19,291 nucleotides of DNA, from NCBI GenBank assembly GCA_035286745.1, contig DATECU010000129.1, forward strand, positions 1 to 19,291, read 5' to 3'. Made by a program: the position numbers and the translations under genes. The notes below the pieces were generated by a model. The model was not told the origin of the DNA. It did no database searches and saw nothing but the letters and a program-made list of their open reading frames with translations. This document shows, one piece after another, positions 6,321-13,003 of the stretch (positions are counted from its first letter, which is position 1; each line of letters begins with the position of its first letter). Origin of the DNA: DATECU01 sp035286745 (lineage in GTDB: Bacteria; Acidobacteriota; Vicinamibacteria; Fen-336).

Positions 6321-7829
6321 CTAGAAGCGCACGGTGGAGGAGATCCAGATCCGGTCGGAGCTGTACTTGTTCTTCCCGTCTTGCGAGCCAATAGCGCGAT
6401 AGGTACCTACCGTGCTGTCGTTCACTGTCAGGTCGTAGGCGTGGCTCGTCCATTCCCCCTGGGAGCGAACGTAGGCGACGTCGACGGACAAGCGCGACCA
6501 CACCAGGCCGAAGCCCGCAGAGAAGCCCAGGAAGCTGGTGCTGCCAAGATCAGGCGTGTTCTTGACGAGCTGTTGGTCCCGGAATACGCCCGCCCGGAGC
6601 GGGAGAGCCGTGAGATTCGCAAAGCCCGCTCGGGTGATGACGTACTCGATTCCGAGTCGAGCCTGGGCGGTGTCGTTGGCATAGGGGTTGGCGGCGGATT
6701 CCGGGAGCCCCGGATTGCCGACGGACTCGATGACCGGCCAGAACGTGGTTGCGGGCGGGGTTTCGGGCACGCCCTGGCTCATGGATGCGGTGAACTGGTT
6801 GCGGGCCTTGGACCACGCGGTGCGGGTGTAGTCAACGGAGAACGTTAGCGACTGCGTCGGCTGAACGGAGATGCCCGCGGCCCAGGTGGAGGGCCAGTTG
6901 ATGATCGAGCTGCGTTGAATGTCTCCCAGGGTCGTGGGGGCCCCGTCGAGAAACGCGGTCTTGCCCTTCCGAGTGTAGTCTCTCCTCAGGTCGAAGCCGC
7001 TCTTCCAGACGGCGCCAAACCGGAGCTTCTGCGAGGGCTTCAGAAGGACACCCGCCACGAAGTTGGTGCCGCTGTAATCCTCCTCCAACCTGAACTCGCG
7101 CACGGTCGTGGACGTGCGCGAGCCTTGAGCGTCGGTCGTTGTCGTCCTGCGATCGTTGATGCCGTCGTCCCCCACGCCATTCATCCAGCGGTTCACGGAG
7201 ACCCCGAGGAAGAGCCTGGAGTTGAAGCTCAGGCCCAGGCTTCCGGTCATCACGTCGAGACCCCCAGAGGCCTCGGCTTCAGAGTACAGCGTATCAACAA
7301 TGGTGGTTGTGGGCGCACCTCGGTACGGGCCCGTAGAGTTGGTCGTGATGGCCGAGTCCGCTCCGTGCCGGCTGAGATCGGCGACCCGCTGGTAGCTGAT
7401 CTGCGGAACCAGCTTCAGACTCCCCAACCTGACGGGCAACGTAGCGCTCGCGAAGTCCAGCGCGCGGAAGGAAGTGGCGCGCGTTCGAGCTGCCTGACCG
7501 GTAGTCCAGAAGCTCGCCGGTGCTTCCGCCGGGAAGAGGTTGGAGAGCGTGTAGGCTGCGTACTCCTCACGCGAGCTCTGGATCGGCTTGTAGGCCACGG
7601 ACGCTTCCGGCTTCTCAAGAACGCACAGGCCCGCCGGATTCCATGAGGCGGCGGTCGCATCGTCGGCGATTGCCACGAAGGCGCCTCCCATGCCCATGGC
7701 GCGAGCCCCTGCTCCCACGCTTCCAACCAATGATGGCGCGTCGCCCCGAAAGTTCTGGGAGAATGCCGGGGACGTGGCGGAACAAACTCCTGCCAGCAAG
7801 GTCACCGATACCGTCCTGCCGATCCTCAT
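6321..7829 (-). CDS. FadL/PorV-like outer-membrane beta-barrel protein
   Basis: A 502-residue secreted outer-membrane protein. ATG 7829 has an AGGAGG four bases upstream and begins a signal peptide (MRIGRTVSVTLLAGVCSATS, cleavage probably near AFSQ-N). The mature start has SVGAGARAMGMGGAFVAIAD followed by DATAASWNPAGL, the hallmark of the FadL / PorV barrel N-terminus (hydrophobic-compound transport or type IX-like scaffold). Many alternating amphipathic strands follow (for example RLFLGVSVNRW, LRFGAVWKSGF, LTFSVDYTR), and the protein ends RIWISSTVRF, a C-terminal aromatic beta-signal for BAM insertion. The open frame continues upstream to 7994, but the ribosome site and signal peptide make 7829 the better start. 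It has its own sigma70-like promoter about 100 bp upstream, and a strong hairpin follows its stop. Substrate unknown. Confidence 0.85.
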   Translation of the reverse strand: MRIGRTVSVTLLAGVCSATSPAFSQNFRGDAPSLVGSVGAGARAMGMGGAFVAIADDATAASWNPAGLCVLEKPEASVAYKPIQSSREEYAAYTLSNLFPAEAPASFWTTGQAARTRATSFRALDFASATLPVRLGSLKLVPQISYQRVADLSRHGADSAITTNSTGPYRGAPTTTIVDTLYSEAEASGGLDVMTGSLGLSFNSRLFLGVSVNRWMNGVGDDGINDRRTTTTDAQGSRTSTTVREFRLEEDYSGTNFVAGVLLKPSQKLRFGAVWKSGFDLRRDYTRKGKTAFLDGAPTTLGDIQRSSIINWPSTWAAGISVQPTQSLTFSVDYTRTAWSKARNQFTASMSQGVPETPPATTFWPVIESVGNPGLPESAANPYANDTAQARLGIEYVITRAGFANLTALPLRAGVFRDQQLVKNTPDLGSTSFLGFSAGFGLVWSRLSVDVAYVRSQGEWTSHAYDLTVNDSTVGTYRAIGSQDGKNKYSSDRIWISSTVRF

Positions 7830-7934
7830 CCTGCCTCCTGGGGTGGTGGTTTCCGACGCCCTGGCCGACATCTGTCGCCCGCGGCTGCGGGAGGATCCAG
7901 TCTGATCGGCCGGGTCGGTTCGCGACGAAGCGGA

Positions 7935-7963
7935 TGTGTAGCAAAGACCCAGGAGGATGTCAA
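7935..7963 (-). promoter_or_regulatory. Sigma70-like promoter of the porin gene
   Basis: On the minus strand a consensus TTGACA (7963-7958) is separated by 17 bp from TACACA (7940-7935). The predicted transcript would start near 7928, leaving a leader of roughly 100 nt before the AGGAGG and ATG 7829. Confidence 0.65.
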
Positions 7964-8041
7964 CTCGTCTTGTGCGGATGTGCGGTCCCCGCACGCGAAT
8001 GCGCTTGGTCCGTTTGGTACGCCGCCCGAACGGCCGTCGCT

Positions 8042-8063
8042 CCTTCGGCCCGTCCGGCCGAGG
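8042..8063 (-). terminator. Hairpin after the multi-spanning membrane protein gene
   Basis: Directly downstream of the TGA of the membrane protein gene (minus strand) is a GC-rich hairpin with TCGGCC (8045-8050) pairing with GGCCGA (8056-8061) across a 5-base loop, partly extended on both sides. No T run follows, so termination is plausible but not certain. Confidence 0.4.
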
Positions 8064-8069
8064 AGGTCC

Positions 8070-9677
8070 TCAGGGTAGGCAGTAGACGAGTATCTCTGAA
8101 ATCCTGGCCTCCCCCGGTTGCTCCAGCGGATCGAAGCGGACATAGGTGCCATCGGCAACAGCAGGGAAGGCGAACTGCGCCTGGATTTCGCCGGCAGGGT
8201 AGAAGCGCCGGATGGAGTGGGCTGCGTTGAAGTCTCCAGACGGATCCCAGAACAACTGCATCAGCCCCTCGCGATTCCTGGCCATCTTGATCTCGATACC
8301 GATGTCAGAAGCACCCGGACAGACGATCGGCCTGGTGAGAACGAGGGCGGGGTCAGCCGTTGCGGATTGAACTGCGAGAGCGCTTCCAGATCGTTCGAGG
8401 GCCAATCCGTCGGTTGCGACGGCAACGTCCTCGATGCTGTAGGGCTCGAGGATCGACGACGGGTCGTTCCCCGGGTCGGTGCTCTCGATGTGCCATCCTG
8501 GATAGCGCGGCCGCCACTCCGGACCGATGGGAATGATGACGCTCCGGTAGCGGGCCAGATTGACGTAGGACTCGAAACGAAGATCCGGTCGAACCGCAAC
8601 CTGGAAGTGCGCGCAGCAGATCAAGCCGAGTGTTGAGACGGTCAAGTACCAGAGCCTCGTGAGGCCGACAGACGCGATCGCGGCAGCAAAGAAGACGAGT
8701 GAGTAAGGAATCCATGTGTACCTGCCCCCGGATTCGGGAGTGAGGATTCCCGTCGGATGCGCCTTCGCCGTGTAGAATGCCGCAAGCACGCTGAGCATGG
8801 CAGCAGCGAGCGTCAGCCACGCCACTCTCCTTCTGACGACACCGTCCGTCGACTCGTCGCCTCGCGGACGGAGTAGAGCGCACAAGAACGCCACCCAGAA
8901 GACACAGGCCGCCGCGAGCGTCCCCGGGCGTCGCGCGCCAAACAGCACCATCGAGCCAAAAGCACCGAGCCATGTCCCGAGGTCCCGGTCGAGTCCGGCG
9001 GCTTGCGAGAACCGATTCGAACTGAGGAGTAGCCCAGCTTGGATTGCGGCACAGACCAGAACCAGGTAGGACGCGATCTGTCTCGATTCCCCCTTCAGAA
9101 GACCGCGCAGCAGCAGCAACGGCGCGATCCAGATCGAAAAGGGTCCGGTGAGACTCAGTAGCGCCAGAAAGATGCACTCAGGCAAGGACGACCTCCGGCT
9201 CCTTGAGGACAGAGTCCAGGTGGCGAGAGCGGTTCCCAGAAGGGACTGCGAGTTCGTGATGTTGAAGAACACCTCGTCATTGGGTTGGAGTGCGACGAGT
9301 GCGACCAGAACCCACACCTGGAAGCGCCCCAGTCCCAGGCGGCTGGCGCGCGCCACCATGGTGGCGGTCATGACTGCGAAGGCGAACGCCCACCCCACCA
9401 AGAAGACGTACGGTTGGGCTCTCAGCTCGAAGAGGGTGCCGACCAGGGCCACCAACCGCGGGTAGGCATGGATGTATCCCCTGTAGGGCGTCCACAGGGA
9501 TTCCAGCCCGAGCCTCTGAGCCTGGTTGATGAAGACGCTCCCATCCTCGGCCCAGAGATATCGCCCGGCGGAGTATCCGCGATCCCACCGCGGGATCAAG
9601 CAGACGACAGCAACCACCAACCCGAGCCCGATGAGGAAGCCCAGGCTGGAGGTTGCGGCTCTGGGCTGTGATGGCAT
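8070..9677 (-). CDS. Multi-spanning membrane protein, GT-C-like
   Basis: A 535-residue integral membrane protein with an N-terminal segment FLIGLGLVVAVVCLI and about nine or ten further hydrophobic helices up to residue ~370. The first large loop contains WAEDGSVFINQAQRLGLESL (AEDG at 43-46) and YRGYIHAYPRL, an acidic-loop layout like that of GT-C membrane glycosyltransferases that use polyprenyl-phosphate sugars; this assignment is by topology and motif, not by a recognised family. The C-terminal ~140 residues are soluble and beta-rich (WDPSGDFNAAHSI, YVRFDPLEQPGEARISEIL), resembling a jelly-roll carbohydrate-binding domain outside the membrane. ATG 9677 has no clear ribosome site. The coding sequence is visibly less GC-rich than most neighbours. 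It lies 240 bp upstream of the porin gene, which has its own promoter. Confidence 0.75.
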   Translation of the reverse strand: MPSQPRAATSSLGFLIGLGLVVAVVCLIPRWDRGYSAGRYLWAEDGSVFINQAQRLGLESLWTPYRGYIHAYPRLVALVGTLFELRAQPYVFLVGWAFAFAVMTATMVARASRLGLGRFQVWVLVALVALQPNDEVFFNITNSQSLLGTALATWTLSSRSRRSSLPECIFLALLSLTGPFSIWIAPLLLLRGLLKGESRQIASYLVLVCAAIQAGLLLSSNRFSQAAGLDRDLGTWLGAFGSMVLFGARRPGTLAAACVFWVAFLCALLRPRGDESTDGVVRRRVAWLTLAAAMLSVLAAFYTAKAHPTGILTPESGGRYTWIPYSLVFFAAAIASVGLTRLWYLTVSTLGLICCAHFQVAVRPDLRFESYVNLARYRSVIIPIGPEWRPRYPGWHIESTDPGNDPSSILEPYSIEDVAVATDGLALERSGSALAVQSATADPALVLTRPIVCPGASDIGIEIKMARNREGLMQLFWDPSGDFNAAHSIRRFYPAGEIQAQFAFPAVADGTYVRFDPLEQPGEARISEILVYCLP

Positions 9678-9765
9678 GTGACTCTATGGCTAGGTTTTCA
9701 GTATCTGTACATGCGTTCGATGTGGCCGACCGGAAAGGCGCCAACCTGGCCTGGCGATGATAGCA

Positions 9766-9806
9766 CCGCCGGAAGTCGTTGGTCGTTCCTCCGTCGCCTC
9801 CGGCGG
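9766..9806. repeat. 8-bp inverted repeat in the 251-bp intergenic stretch
   Basis: The stretch 9678-9928 contains no gene that I can support. CCGCCGGA (9766-9773) is the reverse complement of TCCGGCGG (9799-9806), a stem with a 25-base loop that could act as a terminator for the asparagine-synthase-like gene, which is transcribed leftwards into it. Weak evidence. Confidence 0.3.
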
Positions 9807-9928
9807 GAGGCGGGGCGGGCGGGGCTCTGGGGCCGGCCGGGCGGACCCCGATCCTCGTGACCGCAGTGCCACCCGATGCAAGGCGCTCATTCGGCGGGCG
9901 GATGCAGTGCTCCGTTCGCGGGGCCTAG

Positions 9929-11305
9929 TTAGGCGTCGGTGAGGTGGGCGTTGGGCTCCGGACCGGCCGGCGTGATGCGTCCGTTTCTGTCGAGTCCCCT
10001 CAGAATCGCCATCGATACCAGCCGCAACAGCAGGGCGTCGCGACCTTCGTCGTCGCTGGCTGGGGCGATGCGGTGCCGGCCGAGGAGCCGGCGGACCCGA
10101 CCCGGGTCGATGACTTCGAGAGGGGCCAGGCGGGCCTTGGTCAGCCACGCAGCGTAGAGGTCGTGCCATCTGGCCCGGGCACGGGTGCCCCGTCCACCGC
10201 TGGGAGCCAGGCGCGGCCGTTTGGGAGCTCGCCGGATCTCCTCGGGCACCAGGCCCCGCGCTGCCTCGCGCAGCAGCCGCTTGCCGGTAACCCCCGCGAT
10301 CTGCCACGAAAGAGGTAGCCCGAGTGCGAACGCGGCCACGGCGTCCGACAGGTAGGGCAGGTGGACCGCGATCCCCTCGGCGGATGCCGTGCGGCACTCG
10401 GGGGGCAGTGTAGAGTCGGGCAGGACGTGCGAGAGGACGACTTGTCGGCTCCGGGCGAGAACCTCTTCTGGTATTCGTTCTGTGTTGGATCGCTCTGCCG
10501 GCAAGCTGCCTCGAGCCTCCGGCGTCAGCACCGTCTCGGCGATGGCTCGCTCAGCCTCCGCCCGTTCCGGCAGGTCCAGTAGTGCGGGTGGGTTTCCCCA
10601 GAGTGTCTCGTCGGCGCCGACGCCGCTCAGCAGCGCGGTGACTCCCGCCCGACGAGCGGCTCGAAAGAAGAGGTGTCGGGCCACCGCCCGGCCGTTCCAG
10701 ATCGGCTCCTGGCAGGCGAGAACCGTGGCCTCGAGGTGGTCGGGCAGATCCTCCTCTCGAATCGTCAGCACCTCCAGCGCGGCCCCACAGTGCTCTGCCA
10801 GCCGGTGCGCCCCCGCCAACTCGTCGCCGTCGGTGAAGTCGTCGGCCTGGGTCACCGCCAGCGGCCGCGGCGCCACCTCCGCCATCAGTGCCAAGAGCAC
10901 GCCGGAATCGAGGCCGCCGCTCTGGGCGCAGGCCGACGGCAACCGCCACTGGCCCACGGATGCGCGCAGACGGCGCAACAGCTCGGCTCCGGCCTGCTCG
11001 CGCGTCAGGCTGATGACGGCTGCTGAAGCGGGCTCCGGCGCCATCCAGTGTCGTCGAAGCCGCGGCCGGCCGTCCTCCACGGAGAGCGCATGGCCGGGCG
11101 GCACACGACGAATGCCGCGGAAGAGGCTAGCCTCGGACCCGAGCACTCCGCAGAGAAACGCCGCCACCGCCGACGGCTCGAGAGCCCGCGGCACGCCGGA
11201 CCGCTCCAGGAGATCCCAGATCGACTGGCTCCAGACGACGCCCGCGGGCGTCTCGGCGAAGTACAACGGGCGTACCCCAAAGGGGTCGCGTCGCACCAAC
11301 TCCAC
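9929..11305 (-). CDS. Asparagine-synthase-type enzyme lacking the glutaminase domain
   Basis: The ATP-pyrophosphatase half of an asparagine synthetase-like amide-bond-forming enzyme. From GTG 11305 it is 458 residues: RRDPFGVRPLYF near the start, IRRVPPGHAL, the PP-loop SGGLDSG (about 129-135), a conserved LLSGVGADETLWG, and the C-terminal KRLLREAARGLVPEEIRRAPKR found in this family. Full enzymes have about 110 more residues in front, including Cys1 of the N-terminal glutaminase; these are absent, so any activity would use free ammonia or another amine. The frame is open up to ATG 11440, but that would run 72 bp into the divergent aldehyde dehydrogenase gene and adds no family sequence; the GTG lies six bases after a TACAAT. 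Related truncated or diverged enzymes act in lasso peptide and beta-lactam pathways, but no precursor peptide is seen here. Confidence 0.8.
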   Translation of the reverse strand: MELVRRDPFGVRPLYFAETPAGVVWSQSIWDLLERSGVPRALEPSAVAAFLCGVLGSEASLFRGIRRVPPGHALSVEDGRPRLRRHWMAPEPASAAVISLTREQAGAELLRRLRASVGQWRLPSACAQSGGLDSGVLLALMAEVAPRPLAVTQADDFTDGDELAGAHRLAEHCGAALEVLTIREEDLPDHLEATVLACQEPIWNGRAVARHLFFRAARRAGVTALLSGVGADETLWGNPPALLDLPERAEAERAIAETVLTPEARGSLPAERSNTERIPEEVLARSRQVVLSHVLPDSTLPPECRTASAEGIAVHLPYLSDAVAAFALGLPLSWQIAGVTGKRLLREAARGLVPEEIRRAPKRPRLAPSGGRGTRARARWHDLYAAWLTKARLAPLEVIDPGRVRRLLGRHRIAPASDDEGRDALLLRLVSMAILRGLDRNGRITPAGPEPNAHLTDA

Positions 11306-11357
11306 GGCGCGATTGTAGCCGGCGAAGCAAAGGGAGGCTTCCGGCCGATAATCCCCC

Positions 11358-11365
11358 CGGAGGAG
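11358..11365 (+). promoter_or_regulatory. Ribosome binding site of the aldehyde dehydrogenase gene
   Basis: GGAGGAG (11359-11365) lies three to five bases before ATG 11369 and decides this start over the upstream in-frame codons. A GATAAT (11347-11352) just before it is -10-like, but no matching -35 is obvious. Confidence 0.6.
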
Positions 11366-11368
11366 CCC

Positions 11369-12985
11369 ATGCTGAGTCCCGCCGAGCCTTTGGATCTCGC
11401 GTTCCCCACCGCCGCCGAAATCCCCGAGCCGTTTCGTCACCTGCCCGACGAGAGCGGGCTCACGCTCCTGATCGACGGCTCCCTCTCCAGATGGAGCGGC
11501 CCCAGGGTGGCGATTCGCTCCGCCGTCTGTCTGCGGGACGCTGGCGGCCTGCTGACGCAGATGGACTTGGGCCCTGCCCCTTTGACCGGCGCCGCGGAGG
11601 GTCTCGCTGCCCTGACGTCGGCGGCGCGGGCCTGGGCGGGCGGGCGCGGCGACTGGCCGCGCGCCTCGGTCGAGGAGCGCATCGCCTGTGTGCTCGACTT
11701 CGTCGAGCGCGCCCTGCCGCTCCGCGAGCGCGTGTCGCGCGCCCTGATGTGGGAGGTTGGCAAACCCTACGCCGACTGCCTGACCGAGTTCGACCGCACC
11801 CTCCAGTACATCCGTGACACCGCCTTAACCCTGCGCCAGTTGGAGTGCGACAACGGTCCGACGGTGTCCGCGTCGGGCTTCGCGGCCCGAGTCCGTCGCG
11901 CACCGTTAGGGGTGGCGCTTTGCCTGGGGCCGTACAACTACGCGGTGAACGAGGTCTACACCCTGGTGATCCCTGCCCTCATCATGGGCAACCCGGTGGT
12001 GATGAAGACACCGCGCTACGGCGTCCTGGCCAACGCTCTGCTGACGCCGGCCCTGGCCGCCAGCTTTCCCCGAGGCGTCGTCAACGTGGTGAGCGGGCCC
12101 GGCCCAGCGCTGGTGGGGCCGATGATGGAGAGCGGACTGGTGGACGTGTTGGCGTTAGTCGGCTCGGCGCGCACGGCCAAGACCCTCCAGTCCCAGCATC
12201 CCCACCCCTACCGCCTGCGTTGGGTGCTGGGGCTGGGAGCCAAGAACCCGGGCATCGTCCTGGAGGATGCCGACCTGGATCGGGCGGCCTCGGAGATCGT
12301 CTCCGGGGCTCTCGCTTTCAACGGGCAACGCTGCACCGCCATCAAGCATGTGCTGGTGGCGCGCAAGGTGGCGGAACCGTTAGTCGAGCGGCTGGCGGCG
12401 CGCGTCGGTCAGCTCAAGGTCGGCATGCCCTGGGAGGACGGCGTGGCCATCACCCCCATGCCCGATCCCGATCACCCCCGGTTCCTGGAGGGGCTGGTGA
12501 AGGATGCGGTGGCGCGCGGGGCGCGGGTGGTGAACCCAGGTGGCGGCGATTGGTGCGGGACGCTCTTCCGGCCAGCCCTTGTCTTCCCGGTCCCGCCCGA
12601 GGCCGAGCTGGCTCACCGCGAGCAGTTCGGACCCGTGGTGCCGGTCAGCGTCTTCGACGACCCCGAGGAGGTGCTGGCGGCCATGGCGGCGTCGGACCTC
12701 GGCCAGCAGGCGTCGGTGTTCGGCCGTGACCCAGTGGCGATGGGGCGCTTGGTCGACCACCTGGCGAACCTGGTCTGCCGGGTGAACCTCAACACCCAGT
12801 GCCGGCGTGGTCCCGACGTGCTGCCCTTCACCGGGCGCAAGGGTTCGGCGCTGGGGACTCTCTCCGTCTACGACGCCCTCCGGACCTTCTCGGTCCGGAG
12901 CCTGGTGGCGGTGACGGCGCAGGACCGAGAGCTGTTGTCGACGTTAGGCAAGAGGTCGGTGTTCCTGGCGCCTCCGGGGCGGTAG
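11369..12985 (+). CDS. GAPN-like aldehyde dehydrogenase with altered general base
   Basis: A 538-residue NAD(P)-dependent aldehyde dehydrogenase most like non-phosphorylating glyceraldehyde-3-phosphate dehydrogenase (ALDH11/GAPN). Supporting motifs are FPTAAEIPEPFR and IDGSLSRWSGP near the start, LGPYNYAVNEVYTLVIPAL with the conserved Asn, VVMKTPRYG with the cofactor Lys, catalytic FNGQRCTAIKH (C322), EQFGPVVPVSVFD, and the GAPN-like end CRRGPDVLPFTGRKGSALGT. The general base expected 34 residues before the catalytic Cys (Glu268 to Cys302 in standard numbering) is Gly288 in LGLGAKNPGIVL. Catalysis may therefore be altered, or use another Glu; some GAPN-like relatives have the sequence LGLEAKNP (from memory). 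It should act in the cytosol. Divergent from the asparagine-synthase-like gene, with overlapping control regions likely. Confidence 0.9.
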   Translation: MLSPAEPLDLAFPTAAEIPEPFRHLPDESGLTLLIDGSLSRWSGPRVAIRSAVCLRDAGGLLTQMDLGPAPLTGAAEGLAALTSAARAWAGGRGDWPRASVEERIACVLDFVERALPLRERVSRALMWEVGKPYADCLTEFDRTLQYIRDTALTLRQLECDNGPTVSASGFAARVRRAPLGVALCLGPYNYAVNEVYTLVIPALIMGNPVVMKTPRYGVLANALLTPALAASFPRGVVNVVSGPGPALVGPMMESGLVDVLALVGSARTAKTLQSQHPHPYRLRWVLGLGAKNPGIVLEDADLDRAASEIVSGALAFNGQRCTAIKHVLVARKVAEPLVERLAARVGQLKVGMPWEDGVAITPMPDPDHPRFLEGLVKDAVARGARVVNPGGGDWCGTLFRPALVFPVPPEAELAHREQFGPVVPVSVFDDPEEVLAAMAASDLGQQASVFGRDPVAMGRLVDHLANLVCRVNLNTQCRRGPDVLPFTGRKGSALGTLSVYDALRTFSVRSLVAVTAQDRELLSTLGKRSVFLAPPGR

Positions 12986-13003
12986 CGGAAGCTAGGCCCG
13001 GGG

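Noticed and set aside
9690..10397. Minus-strand frame over the asparagine-synthase gene end and the intergenic stretch
   Set aside because: Shadow frame with Arg/Pro-rich translation and no motifs.
12943..12949. GTTAGGC words, the core site of integron attC sites, here and near 9928 and 14404
   Set aside because: No paired inverse core, no stem structure and no integrase; two of them lie within coding frames as Leu-Gly codons.
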